From positions 124,001 through 188,000 of the forward strand of contig NZ_JAGGLL010000003.1 in the NCBI RefSeq assembly GCF_017874425.1: a DNA stretch of 64,000 nucleotides, written 5' to 3'. Shown here piece after piece: positions 8,867 to 17,650 of the stretch. Source of the DNA: Clostridium punense (GTDB lineage Bacteria; Bacillota; Clostridia; Clostridiales; Clostridiaceae). The position numbers were made by a program, and so were the translations under genes. A model generated the notes under the pieces. The model saw nothing but the letters and a program-made list of their open reading frames with translations. It searched no databases and was not told the DNA's origin. Each line of letters begins with the position of its first letter. Position 1 is the stretch's first letter.

Positions 8867-9022
8867 AATAGCAAGGAAATTAAGGTTCAAGCTAATAATA
8901 ATCTAACTTTTAAAGAGAGGTTTTAGGAGTTTTTAGATAGTTGTAAAGCTAGAAATCTAAGACCTGCAACTATAGAAAGCGCCTACTATTCGTCTATTAG
9001 ATGCTCTAATTCTTTCTGAAAT
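8867..9022 (+). pseudogene. Remnant of a tyrosine recombinase (core-binding N-domain)
   Basis: In one frame the sequence reads NLTFKERF, an in-frame TAG at 8924, then EFLDSCKARNLRPATIES and a few more codons to a stop near 9017-9019. The pattern FLxxCKARNLxPATI is typical of the SAM-like N-terminal DNA-binding domain of phage and transposon integrases. There is no start codon with a ribosome site, one internal stop, and no catalytic domain, so this is a decayed fragment. It marks an old integration event beside the methyltransferase/GNAT cluster. Confidence 0.5.
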
Positions 9023-9160
9023 ATGTTTAGATTCTAGCATCTGAAAGTAAAAAAATATGTTTAATTTAAATTCTATACACATTCACTTTACTGTAAAATT
9101 ATATTATGATACCATAAAAGTAAAATAATGTATTAGTTGTTGTTATATAGGAGTGATGTT

Positions 9161-9895
9161 ATGAGTTATAATTATGATGAAATCTGCCAGATATATGACG
9201 ATGTTAGGGAAGCGGATTTTGAAATAGTGAAGTTTATGGTTGATAAGGCAGGCATTACAAAAGAAAGTCATGTGCTAGAAGTAGGATGTGGAACTGGAAA
9301 TTATCTTAAGCTAGTACATAATATGACAAAATCAAAGATTTGGGGAGTAGACCAATCGCTGGGAATACTAAGTAAGGCAAGAGAAAAATGCTGTGATGGA
9401 AAGTTTATTCAAGATGATGCTTCAGAACTTTTAAATCTTCCTAACTCAACCTTTAGCTTAGTATTTATGGTAGATGTAATTCACCATATCAAGGATATTG
9501 ATAAGACCTTTGAAAGTATAAAAAGGATATTAAAAGATAATGGAACTCTAATTGTGTTTTCTGATAGCCATGAGCATATTAGAAATAGGCTTACTTCTAA
9601 GTATTTTCCGGAAACATTAGCACCGGAACTTAAAAGATATCCAGATACATCTCAGCTTACTAACAGTCTTTTAAGTAATGAATTTAGGAGTGTGGAAAAT
9701 GGAATACTTGAGTTGGGACAAGACCAAAACTATGGTGCAAAACTAATCGACATTGCCACTAAAAGAGGCTACTCAATGTTTGGTTTGATTTCTCATGATG
9801 AAATACAAAAGGGCGTAGATAGAATTAAGCAAGATATGCTTATGCATCCAGTTGTTTACCAACAAAGAGCTTGCTATGTTTTAGGTAAAAAGTAA
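9161..9895 (+). CDS. Class I SAM-dependent methyltransferase
   Basis: A 244-residue protein. The ATG at 9161 has an AGGAG site; a TTG at 9137 is less likely. Motif I is VLEVGCGTGNYL (about residues 37-48), followed by an acidic motif II region (IWGVDQS), a DDASEL post-II loop and FMVDVIHHI (motif IV). These define the Rossmann-like methyltransferase fold of the UbiE/Methyltransf_11 type. The C-terminal part is helical and family-specific. The substrate cannot be told from sequence. It precedes two GNAT acetyltransferases and may belong to a small acquired cluster of modifying enzymes. Confidence 0.85.
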   Translation: MSYNYDEICQIYDDVREADFEIVKFMVDKAGITKESHVLEVGCGTGNYLKLVHNMTKSKIWGVDQSLGILSKAREKCCDGKFIQDDASELLNLPNSTFSLVFMVDVIHHIKDIDKTFESIKRILKDNGTLIVFSDSHEHIRNRLTSKYFPETLAPELKRYPDTSQLTNSLLSNEFRSVENGILELGQDQNYGAKLIDIATKRGYSMFGLISHDEIQKGVDRIKQDMLMHPVVYQQRACYVLGKK

Positions 9896-10025
9896 TATGA
9901 CAAAATGGCTTTAGTAATAATAAATGTAATAAGTTAAATGTGTTGTTTATTACAAGTGATCACAATTACCTTGTAAAGTAATATATTTTTGTAAAATTAT
10001 TAGATAAAGTCATGGAGGGATAAAG

Positions 10026-10487
10026 ATGTATATACATTTTGGTATTATTACTCCAGATAATTGGCGGACTTTTAATAAGTTGAAAGTTAAAGAGGACCAA
10101 AAAGAATTTGTTGCTTCAAATTTAACAATTCTTGCACGAGCATATGCATTTAGAGACTCAAATAGTCAAGTATATGCTATTTACAATGAGGACATACCTA
10201 TTGGGTTGTTAATGCAACGTGAATATGAAGAGGATAATCAATTATTTTGCGTATTAGATCAATTTATGATTGCAGAAAAGCATCAAAGAATGGGCTATGG
10301 AAAAGCAGCTATGAAACTATGGATGGAGTTGATAAAGAAACAAAATAGGTACAATTCTATTATTCTCTGCTATATTGAAGGAGATGAAACAGCCAAAAAT
10401 TTGTATCTTAATATAGGTTTTCATCATACTGATGAAGTGGATGGAAATGAAATAGTTATGGAATATATCTTAGAGAATAATCCTTAA
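10026..10487 (+). CDS. GNAT-family N-acetyltransferase (PaiA/BltD-like)
   Basis: A 153-residue GNAT protein behind GGAGGGATAAAG. The opening (ITPDNWRTFNKLKVKEDQ, then FVASNLTILARAY) resembles the polyamine acetyltransferase-like subgroup that includes Bacillus BltD/PaiA. The acetyl-CoA pyrophosphate loop is QRMGYGKAA (about residues 91-99), and the C-terminus has the LYLNIGF element of the fold. Spermidine or a similar amine is a possible substrate, but this is only family resemblance. A second, unrelated GNAT gene lies 132 bases downstream. Confidence 0.85.
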   Translation: MYIHFGIITPDNWRTFNKLKVKEDQKEFVASNLTILARAYAFRDSNSQVYAIYNEDIPIGLLMQREYEEDNQLFCVLDQFMIAEKHQRMGYGKAAMKLWMELIKKQNRYNSIILCYIEGDETAKNLYLNIGFHHTDEVDGNEIVMEYILENNP

Positions 10488-10580
10488 ATTTTCTTTATAA
10501 TGTATTAATTTTATATGTGGTGAGGAAAATCCTATTTAATTGATAACTTGTGAGCATAAAGTTGTAAAATAACTAAATCA

Positions 10581-10607
10581 TTTATTGAATTTATTGAATT
10601 TATTGAG
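10581..10607 (+). repeat. Three 9-bp tandem repeats
   Basis: TTTATTGAA occurs at 10581 and 10590 and, with a final G, at 10599, just before the ribosome site of the next gene. Probably slippage-derived; the copy number could vary. Confidence 0.7.
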
Positions 10608-10619
10608 TGAGGGGATAAA

Positions 10620-11153
10620 ATGATTTACTATAAGGATAGTGAAATTGTAATAAGGGATGTAGAAAATAAAGATGTGGTTAATTTGTTTTCTTGGTCAATT
10701 GACCAAGAAATAAATAAACATGATCCAAAACCATTGCCTAAAGATACGAAATCTTTAATGAAAGAGTGTGAAAATTACTGTAGAAGATTTGAGGATGAAA
10801 TAATAACTAGCCCTATAGAGAAGCGAAAGTATAAGTACTTTTTAATTGAAGATGCAGAAGGAAATTCCATTGGTTTCGTTAACTTTTTTAGCATAGATAA
10901 GGAGAAAAAGCAAGGGGAAATGGGAGTTATAATTGGAGATAAAAGATACTGGCAAAGGGGCCTAGGTTATACTTCAGTTAAAGCTGTAATAGATTATATA
11001 TTCAATCATATGGATATTGAAAGAATCTATATTGAAACTGGTGAAAATAATATACCAGCAATTAACTTATTTAATAAACTTCACTTTGAAAAATGTGGAG
11101 AATATTTAGAGGATGAGGATTTTAAGTTTATAGTTATGGAAAAGAAAAGATAA
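10620..11153 (+). CDS. GNAT-family N-acetyltransferase (RimJ/RimL-like)
   Basis: A 177-residue protein behind GAGGGGATAAA. Its layout (IRDVENKDVVNLFSW start, QGEMGVIIGDKRYWQRGLGY core, IYIETGENNIPAINLFNKLHF tail) is that of the RimJ/RimL or aminoglycoside/amino-acid type GNAT proteins. The acetyl-CoA loop is QRGLGYTSV and the conserved Asn of ENNIPAINLF is present. It could acetylate a protein N-terminus, a polyamine or a small metabolite; sequence does not decide. A terminator follows. Confidence 0.85.
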   Translation: MIYYKDSEIVIRDVENKDVVNLFSWSIDQEINKHDPKPLPKDTKSLMKECENYCRRFEDEIITSPIEKRKYKYFLIEDAEGNSIGFVNFFSIDKEKKQGEMGVIIGDKRYWQRGLGYTSVKAVIDYIFNHMDIERIYIETGENNIPAINLFNKLHFEKCGEYLEDEDFKFIVMEKKR

Positions 11154-11173
11154 TTTGCTATAGTAACTTACTT

Positions 11174-11219
11174 AAGAAAAGGTTTTAGATAATACATAAA
11201 TTCTAAAATCTTTTCTTTT
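11174..11219 (+). terminator. Intrinsic terminator after GNAT gene
   Basis: AAGAAAAGGTTTTAGA (11174-11189) pairs with TCTAAAATCTTTTCTT (11202-11217) and runs into a T tract. Confidence 0.75.
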
Positions 11220-11443
11220 TATTTATATTTTTAAAGAATAAATGTCACATAATTTTATATAGTTAGTTTTAAAAACAACCAGGTTCTTAAATGAAAAAGA
11301 GGGTTCGGTTGATTAAAATTTACTTGTCAGGTAACAAAATAAAATGAGTCTATTTGATTTTCAAAATAAAAGTTCTACCAAAAATAAATCAACCATATTA
11401 GGGTAAAATAAAATAATAAATCAATAGAAAGGTAGGGTTTAAA

Positions 11444-12337
11444 ATGAAAAAGTTATTGATTTTTACTTTATCCTATTTACTATGCGCTATTTTTCCTTGC
11501 AGGGAAGTAGTAGCTTTGGAAGATTATAATACTGTGATGAAGAGAGATATACTAAGTTTATTTCTTGCCTATCCAGAGCATGTAACTGGAGTGGAAAAGT
11601 CAGCTGAAGGAAATGTTTATGTAATTCTAAAGTCTGGCAAAAAAATATTATACGATGATAGAAAACAAAAAACTCATGATGAAAAGTTAAGTAATCCAGA
11701 TATCCAAGATATGTTGGAACAGCCTTATCCATTAAATAGCATTGATGATTTACCTGATGTAAACTTTGATCCAGGAAGAGGAAGAATATATAACTTGCTT
11801 CATGAAGTTTATGGAAGTAATCAAGGGATAATTGAAAAGAATTTAATAAATTGTAATGGTTGGCAATTCAATAAACAAAACGGAGCAGCAGAAGCATTAA
11901 AGTTAGTTTTAAAGGATGTAAATGAAGCTTCAAAAACTAATGCCAAAATTGGTGGGTTTGTATATCCTATAAATGGAACTTATAATTATAGATATGTGTC
12001 AGGTACAGGAAGGTTAAGCCCTCATGCTTTTGCTATAGCCATAGATGTAAAGAGTCACCCAAACGATTATTGGAAATGGAATACTAGAAGCAATGGAGAA
12101 AAAAGAATGCGAGCTTACCCAAAAGAATTAGTTGAAATTTTTGAAAACCATAACTTTGTTTGGGGAGGAAAATGGGGTCATTTTGACATATTACATTTTG
12201 AATATAGACCAGAAATAATATTAAAAGCTAGATATTTTTCTACTCCTATACAGGAGAGTTCAACATGGCACTTTGGTGCCCCAGAGAATGAACAGGTTAA
12301 AGAATATATAAATTTAATTGATAATAAGTTAAACTAG
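11444..12337 (+). CDS. Secreted M15-family zinc metallopeptidase (peptidoglycan hydrolase)
   Basis: A 297-residue protein with an N-terminal signal sequence (KKLLIFTLSYLLCAIF). The C-terminal domain carries the M15/VanY-like zinc site: SPHAFAIAID (His194, Asp201) and WGHFDILHFE (His251, with His246 and Glu253 near). The M15_4 subgroup cleaves L-Ala-D-Glu or D-Ala-D-Ala bonds in peptidoglycan, so a cell-wall remodelling or endolysin-like role is likely. Residues 25-110 form an uncharacterised N-terminal region. It is monocistronic, with an AGGTAGGG-type site before the ATG. The exact bond cut is inferred from family only. Confidence 0.8.
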   Translation: MKKLLIFTLSYLLCAIFPCREVVALEDYNTVMKRDILSLFLAYPEHVTGVEKSAEGNVYVILKSGKKILYDDRKQKTHDEKLSNPDIQDMLEQPYPLNSIDDLPDVNFDPGRGRIYNLLHEVYGSNQGIIEKNLINCNGWQFNKQNGAAEALKLVLKDVNEASKTNAKIGGFVYPINGTYNYRYVSGTGRLSPHAFAIAIDVKSHPNDYWKWNTRSNGEKRMRAYPKELVEIFENHNFVWGGKWGHFDILHFEYRPEIILKARYFSTPIQESSTWHFGAPENEQVKEYINLIDNKLN

Positions 12338-12496
12338 TAACAAGAAGTTATTAAAATTAGATATAAGTAAGCTTAAAAGGAACCAGACAAGATTTTATTC
12401 ATAGGCTTTAGTTGACTTACTTAAATCTTTAGGTATAAACAACCTAACTTTTTTATTAAAGTCTATATATTAATTTTAAAATATAGGGAGGAACCT

Positions 12497-13231
12497 ATGA
12501 TTAGTTACGAAGAACAAGCATTTTTTGAACTTAAAAAATGGCAGAAAAAGATGAGTAAGAAACCATCTTTTAAAAGTAAGGTTACTAAGGGAGTTCAAAA
12601 AAAATTTAATAATTTAGTCCCTGAAAAAGCTCAAAATATTATTACCGAAGCTATTAAAAATATGACTAAGGCTGTGCTTACAGGTTCAGAATTTATTACT
12701 AAAGCACCACTATTATATGCAGTTTTAGAAGAGCGGGAAAAGTTGGTTGAAGAAAAGCTAAACTTTTATAGAAAAGCTGCAACAGTAAGTGGTGCTGGAA
12801 CTGGTGCAGGAGGCCTTCTATTAGGACTCGCGGATTTTCCTATACTTTTGAGCATAAAAATGAAATTTCTATTTGATACGGCTAGCATATTTGGCTTTGA
12901 TGTAAAGAACTATACAGAAAGATTATATATTCTACATATCTTTTTATTAGCTTTCTCTAGTGATGAGAAAAGATATGAAATATATCATAACATTCTAAAT
13001 TGGGAAAATTATATTAATACTCTTCCATCAAACTTAAATGAATTTGACTGGAAAAGCTTTCAAATGGAATATAGAGACTATATTGATTTAGCAAAAATGC
13101 TTCAACTAGTTCCAGGCATTGGAGCTGTTGTAGGAGCATATGCTAACTATCAGCTAATGGATAAACTAGGAGAAACAGCTATGAATGCTTATAGAATGAG
13201 GTTGTTAGGAGGAAGCTCTTCAGATTTATAG
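12497..13231 (+). CDS. EcsC-family protein
   Basis: A 244-residue protein matching the EcsC family: YEEQAFFELKKWQ at the start, a central glycine-rich hydrophobic stretch (SGAGTGAGGLLLGLADFPIL, about residues 97-116), and conserved IKMKFLFDTASIFGFD. EcsC proteins are named from the Bacillus ecsABC locus, but members outside that locus have no defined activity. Here there is no EcsA/EcsB ABC transporter next to it. The central segment could associate with membrane. An A/T-only hairpin overlaps the stop codon and may end the transcript. Confidence 0.8.
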   Translation: MISYEEQAFFELKKWQKKMSKKPSFKSKVTKGVQKKFNNLVPEKAQNIITEAIKNMTKAVLTGSEFITKAPLLYAVLEEREKLVEEKLNFYRKAATVSGAGTGAGGLLLGLADFPILLSIKMKFLFDTASIFGFDVKNYTERLYILHIFLLAFSSDEKRYEIYHNILNWENYINTLPSNLNEFDWKSFQMEYRDYIDLAKMLQLVPGIGAVVGAYANYQLMDKLGETAMNAYRMRLLGGSSSDL

Positions 13232-13524
13232 AAAGTAGAAACCGAATTTTCTATAAAATAATTTCTTTAAAATCCAAGGCTTTTATTATGTATAAGGTAA
13301 ATTGTAATATGTAACACAGTGTTTATATAGGATAAATTATTTAGTTCTCTTTTTAAGTTTTTTCTAATATATTTTATGTAGTGATTATGTTAAATCAGAC
13401 TAATAGAAGGTAGTAGTATATACTAATTAACATATTAAACATGATGTAAACTATGCAATCCTGAGAGAGTATTTTCTATAATTGTCTGAACATAATCACT
13501 TAGCAATAGTTAAAGGAGATTATA

Positions 13525-14754
13525 ATGGATTTAAGAGAGAGAGCACTGAATTTTCATAAGCTTCATAAAGGGAAAATAGCCCTACATTGTAAGGTACCAG
13601 TGGAAACTAGGGAGCAAATGACCTTAGCATATACTCCAGGAGTAGCTGAGCCTTGTTTAGAAATCAATAAATGCTATGATAAGATTTATGATTACACTGC
13701 TAAATCAAATTGGATAGCTATAGTTACAAATGGAACAGCAGTTCTTGGTCTAGGCGACATTGGTGCCCCTGCTGGCTTACCTGTTATGGAAGGGAAGGCA
13801 GTATTGTTTAAGGCCTTTGGTGGGGTGGACGCATTTCCACTTTGTTTAGAAACAAAAGATTCAAAGGAAATTGTAAATACTGTTAAGCTCCTTCAATGTT
13901 CTTTTGGTGGAATAAATTTAGAAGATATTAAAGCTCCAGAGTGTTTCGAAATTGAAACAGAGCTGAAAAAAGTTTGTAGTATCCCAATTTTCCATGATGA
14001 TCAACATGGAACTGCTGTAGTATCCTTAGCTGCTATATTTAATTCCTTAAAATTAATAAAGAAAAACTTGAAAGATATAAAAGTTGTGATTAATGGAGCA
14101 GGTGCAGCTGGAATTGCCATAGCAAAACTTCTGATAAAATTGGAAGTTAAAGATGTAATATTATGTGATACTATAGGTGCAATTTACGATGGAAGACAAG
14201 AGAAAATGAACAAACATAAAATAGAAATGAGTAAGATTTCTAATAAGTTTGTGGAAAAAGGAACCTTAAGGGAAATTATTAAAGATAAAGATGTGTTTAT
14301 TGGAGTATCAGTGGGGAATTGTGTAGATAGTGATATGATTAAGTCTATGAATAAGGATTCTATTATTATGGCTATGGCAAACCCTATCCCAGAAATTAGT
14401 CCAGACTTAGCTAAAAAAGCTGGTGCAAGAATAGTCTGTACTGGAAGATCAGATTACCCAAATCAAGTTAATAATGTTTTAGCTTTTCCAGGAATATTTA
14501 GGGGTGCTCTAGATGTTAGGGCATCTGATATTAATGATGATATGAAAATTGCAGCAGCAAAGGCTATAGCTGGGATAATTACTTCAGAAGAGTTAGATGA
14601 GGATTATGTAATCCCTGTCCCCTTTGACTTAAGAATAGCACCTAAGGTAGCTGAATATGTTGCAAGAGCTGCAATTCTAACTAAAGTTAATAGAATTCAT
14701 ATCACTCCAGAAGAAGTAAGAGAAAATACTGAAAAACTTCTAAAAAAAATCTAA
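13525..14754 (+). CDS. NAD(P)-dependent malic enzyme (decarboxylating)
   Basis: A 409-residue protein converting malate to pyruvate and CO2 with reduction of NAD(P). The catalytic Tyr lies in LAYTPGVAEPC (Tyr36) and the catalytic Lys in LPVMEGKAVLFK (Lys91). FHDDQHGTA supplies metal ligands, and the NAD-binding loop is INGAGAAGIAIAKLL. The length fits the small bacterial single-domain form without a phosphotransacetylase-like extension. An AAAGGAG site precedes the ATG. It is monocistronic, with a long hairpin downstream, and feeds pyruvate metabolism in an anaerobe. Cofactor preference cannot be fixed from sequence by eye. Confidence 0.93.
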   Translation: MDLRERALNFHKLHKGKIALHCKVPVETREQMTLAYTPGVAEPCLEINKCYDKIYDYTAKSNWIAIVTNGTAVLGLGDIGAPAGLPVMEGKAVLFKAFGGVDAFPLCLETKDSKEIVNTVKLLQCSFGGINLEDIKAPECFEIETELKKVCSIPIFHDDQHGTAVVSLAAIFNSLKLIKKNLKDIKVVINGAGAAGIAIAKLLIKLEVKDVILCDTIGAIYDGRQEKMNKHKIEMSKISNKFVEKGTLREIIKDKDVFIGVSVGNCVDSDMIKSMNKDSIIMAMANPIPEISPDLAKKAGARIVCTGRSDYPNQVNNVLAFPGIFRGALDVRASDINDDMKIAAAKAIAGIITSEELDEDYVIPVPFDLRIAPKVAEYVARAAILTKVNRIHITPEEVRENTEKLLKKI

Positions 14755-14815
14755 TATCATAACTAGGATATTTTAAGATTGCCAGGTAAAATATTATATA
14801 AAACTTAAATAAACG

Positions 14816-14879
14816 GTAGGCTATTTTAGATAAACTTAAAGGCATTGAGATTATATTAGCTAAGTCTAAAATAGCTTAC
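14816..14879 (+). terminator. Long-looped hairpin after malic enzyme
   Basis: GCTATTTTAGA (14820-14830) pairs exactly with TCTAAAATAGC (14865-14875), with GTA/TAC flanks. The loop is about 34 bases and no strong T run follows. The rest of the 14755-15082 gap is AT-rich with nothing recognised. Confidence 0.45.
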
Positions 14880-15082
14880 TCATTACTTTCACAGATGTAC
14901 AAGCTATTAGTAAAATTTATATGGAACTTAATTGAAAATATAAAGCCATGAAAAGTAATAAATGTGCTGTTAGTGCAATGACACAAAGTAAATCATGGGA
15001 AAGTATAGTAAATATTAAAGTATACATATATGCATGATAATTTAGTTTTTTATTTAAAAATTTTATATAGGGTGGTGTAAAG

Positions 15083-15919
15083 ATGAAAAAGATTATAACC
15101 AAAGCTTTAGTAGCATTATTATTGGGTTCTTCACTTACTATAGTGGGATGCAACTCAATGCAAAGTGCAAGTACTTCGGGAAAAATTGCGGAAGAAAAAC
15201 AAAGTAGTTTTACGGAAAAAGAAGTACAAAAGGCAGTAGATGGCATATATAAAGCTTTAATAAATAAGAATTCTGATGAGTATATTAACTATATAAACAG
15301 TGCAAGTCTTAAGCATTTAGGCTCTAGTGGTGAAGAAATAAAAAAAACTATTGATACTTATTTGAAAAGTAATGATGTGAAAGAATATAAGATTTTATCA
15401 ACAGAAGATTTTAATGAAAATACTAAAATTGTAAATACAAGATATGTGGAAATTTCAAAGGAAGGTACCAAATTAGAGCATGAAGATATGCTATTCCTGC
15501 AAAAGAACTTTCAAAACAAAGTTGAAATAATATATAATGGAGCCATATCATCGGAAAACTTTCAAGTTTCTGAAACCCCTGAGGGGCAATATAAGTTTAG
15601 ATTGGAAAAAACTATAGGATTGTTTGATGGTATTGGCGCTATGTTAGCTGTTGAAAATAAAGCAAATTATAAGGTGTCCCTTGGATATGGCAATATATTT
15701 GGAAATGTTATTCTAACTACTGAAGATGGAGAAACATATACACTACCCTTTGATGAGGTTAAATTATATAGTCCAAATACAAAGGATAAAATATCATCTT
15801 TTACTTATGAAACTACTGATAAAATATCTAAGGTGGAAATTCAAGGTGTTTTTGAACTTAACGAAAATGGCACCCCTAAGGAAGGGTCCCCTAAAACTTA
15901 TGTTATTTTTGAAAGATAG
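15083..15919 (+). CDS. Putative lipoprotein of unknown function
   Basis: A 278-residue protein with a lipoprotein signal peptide: basic start, hydrophobic stretch and the lipobox-like IVGC placing the modified Cys at about residue 23. The mature part starts with a Ser/Lys-rich linker. It continues with an alpha/beta region (about 45-150) that looks like an NTF2/DUF4878-type fold, then a strand-rich domain (about 160-278). No family is recognised with confidence. It is probably anchored on the outer face of the membrane. GGGTGGTG precedes the ATG. No operon partner is apparent. Confidence 0.7.
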   Translation: MKKIITKALVALLLGSSLTIVGCNSMQSASTSGKIAEEKQSSFTEKEVQKAVDGIYKALINKNSDEYINYINSASLKHLGSSGEEIKKTIDTYLKSNDVKEYKILSTEDFNENTKIVNTRYVEISKEGTKLEHEDMLFLQKNFQNKVEIIYNGAISSENFQVSETPEGQYKFRLEKTIGLFDGIGAMLAVENKANYKVSLGYGNIFGNVILTTEDGETYTLPFDEVKLYSPNTKDKISSFTYETTDKISKVEIQGVFELNENGTPKEGSPKTYVIFER

Positions 15920-16050
15920 ATTCACATTTTAAAAAAGTATTGAGAAATATGCACAAAATACAGATACTTTCAGTATAAATATACTATCAACTTCTAATAT
16001 CATCCGTATTAGAACAGTAAAAGTTTTAATTTATTAAGGGAGGTAGTATT

Positions 16051-16494
16051 ATGGCATATTCGAGCAATTTATATATGGTTACATCAAAAGAAGGTTATGA
16101 AGCTATATATCACTTAGTTAGAGATTTAAATCAATTGACCAAATTAATGAAATACAAAGGAAATGAGTTCGTATTTATGGAAGTTCCTCATGTAGCAGAG
16201 GAATTAACTGAAGAAATTATTGAAATTATGAATGAAAACACTGACAGTATCCCTTGTAGTATCAGAATGACTACTGATTCTCAATTTGGATTCCATGCAG
16301 ATGAAAGTCATGACTTTGATAATAAAATAGAAGATGTAATTTTACCTAAGCTTATTGAGTATGAAAGTAAAGAAGAATGTGATTATGATAATGATGGCTT
16401 TGATGAAGAATACTATGACGATAATAGTAGAATAGCCTTTAGAGTACCTAAGAATTGTAAGGTTGTTTATGATAATTTTAATGAGATGGTATAA
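16051..16494 (+). CDS. Small acidic protein of unknown function
   Basis: A 147-residue soluble protein behind a strong GGGAGG site. It is markedly acidic: residues about 88-130 are rich in Asp, Glu and Tyr (for example DYDNDGFDEEYYDDN). The N-terminal half has alternating strands and helices. No motif or family is recognised. It ends at a strong bidirectional terminator shared with the convergent cell-wall hydrolase gene. Confidence 0.7.
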   Translation: MAYSSNLYMVTSKEGYEAIYHLVRDLNQLTKLMKYKGNEFVFMEVPHVAEELTEEIIEIMNENTDSIPCSIRMTTDSQFGFHADESHDFDNKIEDVILPKLIEYESKEECDYDNDGFDEEYYDDNSRIAFRVPKNCKVVYDNFNEMV

Positions 16495-16517
16495 AACTCA
16501 GAATTAATTTTAGAATT

Positions 16518-16563
16518 AAAAAGACAAGAATTGATCCTATACTAGGAAATTCTTGTCTTTTTA
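16518..16563. terminator. Bidirectional intrinsic terminator
   Basis: AAAAAGACAAGAATT (16518-16532) pairs perfectly with AATTCTTGTCTTTTT (16548-16562). A and T tracts on both sides suit the two convergent genes. Confidence 0.85.
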
Positions 16564-16690
16564 AAGGCTTCAAAGCTAAAAATTTAATTATTGATGATTC
16601 AAATAGTCTTACGGAGATCAAAGTAGAAGTAATATATAAGTTAAATCTTTACTTTGATTCCCTATAACATAAACATCATTAAGTTTATAA

Positions 16691-17326
16691 TTAATAAGCA
16701 AACACCATCTTATCTACCTTTAAAGCTTGTGGTTTTGAAAGTAGCCATTTGCTTGTGGCACTAGTATCATAAAAGAATAGTGCACCCTTTGTTGGGTCAA
16801 CGCCAGCTAAAGCTTCCTTTGCAGCTTTTATTGTTTCATCAGTTGCAGGCTTGTTTATCATCCCATTATCTACAGGAGTAAATTGATTTTTTTCGTATAT
16901 CACTGATGATATATTGCTAGGAAACTTATCACTTTTAACTCTGTTAACAACAACCGCTCCCACGGCAACTTTGGCTGTATAAGGCTGATTTCCTGCCTCA
17001 GCTCTAATCAATCTTCCAAGTAGCTGAAGATCTTCATCATTGTATGGAATTACTGATTCAGGTTTTGTTTCAACACTTGCACTAGAATTTTTAGTGCTAG
17101 AAGTTGCGCCTGGAATTTCCAATGTTTCTCCCGAAATAATTAAATTATCCCACTCATCATTGCTTTCCCTTAAGGTATCTAAGGTAATTCCATAGGTCTT
17201 AGAACTTCTATATAAGTTATCGCCACTTTGAGCATCATGAGTAATAGCTTTTGCTGAACCAGAACCTGTAAATAAAATTATGGTAGCTCCAATTAGTACT
17301 TTTTTAAAATTGTTCATTTTAAACAT
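16691..17326 (-). CDS. LysM-SleB cell-wall/cortex hydrolase
   Basis: A 211-residue secreted protein. It has a signal peptide (residues about 1-27), one LysM domain (about 29-72, HDAQSGDNLYRSSKTYGIT to GETLEIP), a Ser/Thr linker, and a SleB/Hydrolase_2 catalytic domain (about 98-211) with the likely catalytic Glu110 in LIRAEAGNQ. SleB-type enzymes are lytic transglycosylases acting on spore cortex or vegetative peptidoglycan. AAAGGAGG sets the ATG. The gene lies directly behind a c-di-AMP riboswitch, a well known regulator of wall hydrolases, so it is probably repressed when c-di-AMP is high. Whether it acts in germination or growth is open. Confidence 0.88.
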   Translation of the reverse strand: MFKMNNFKKVLIGATIILFTGSGSAKAITHDAQSGDNLYRSSKTYGITLDTLRESNDEWDNLIISGETLEIPGATSSTKNSSASVETKPESVIPYNDEDLQLLGRLIRAEAGNQPYTAKVAVGAVVVNRVKSDKFPSNISSVIYEKNQFTPVDNGMINKPATDETIKAAKEALAGVDPTKGALFFYDTSATSKWLLSKPQALKVDKMVFAY

Positions 17327-17341
17327 AGCGTATTCCTCCTT

Positions 17342-17446
17342 TGCCTCCGAGGTTAGCTGTCGGGTTAGGGGGGAGTTCCCCAGCTACAAAAGTAGCTTCA
17401 CCCCAAAAAATGTATTCCCCCGTACTCTATAAAAGAGATTCGGCAT
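17342..17446 (-). ncRNA. c-di-AMP riboswitch (ydaO/yuaA motif)
   Basis: Read on the minus strand, the conserved blocks of the ydaO motif appear in order: TGCCGAATCTC, GGGGGAATAC, TTTGGGGTGAAGC, a hairpin GCTACTTTTGTAGC, GGGGAACTCCCC, and CCGACAGCTAACCTCGGAGGCA. The last block ends just before the AAAGGAGG ribosome site of the LysM-SleB gene, and no terminator stem lies between. Control may therefore be translational or through an overlapping structure. Family members are normally OFF switches. Assigned by motif reading. Confidence 0.9.
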
Positions 17447-17467
17447 AACTTGTTTAACTTTTAGTAC

Positions 17468-17496
17468 ATTATATATGACATTTACAAAAATGTCAT
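17468..17496 (-). promoter_or_regulatory. Promoter of the c-di-AMP riboswitch transcript
   Basis: On the minus strand, ATGACA (17491-17496) and TATAAT (17468-17473) are 17 bases apart and about 20 bases upstream of the aptamer. Confidence 0.65.
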
Positions 17497-17650
17497 TATT
17501 AAATTAAAGGATAATATTCATGCATTTTCATTTAATTCATATATTTGTTAAATATATATTGTTTTTAATTGCAATCTCCATAAACTTAAATATTTATATA
17601 TAATTCTAAATTATAAGCATATCACATATATTTTTAAAGGGGGTGGAGTT

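Noticed and set aside
10581-10607. Tandem repeat considered as a CRISPR or origin iteron
   Set aside because: Only three 9-bp copies, no spacers, no neighbouring cas or replication genes.
9161-11153. Methyltransferase and two GNAT genes considered as a resistance or biosynthetic cluster
   Set aside because: Each has its own long upstream gap, no shared operon, no biosynthetic core gene nearby.
14917-15246. Minus-strand 109-codon frame
   Set aside because: Half of it is antisense to the lipoprotein gene, no ribosome site, no family resemblance.
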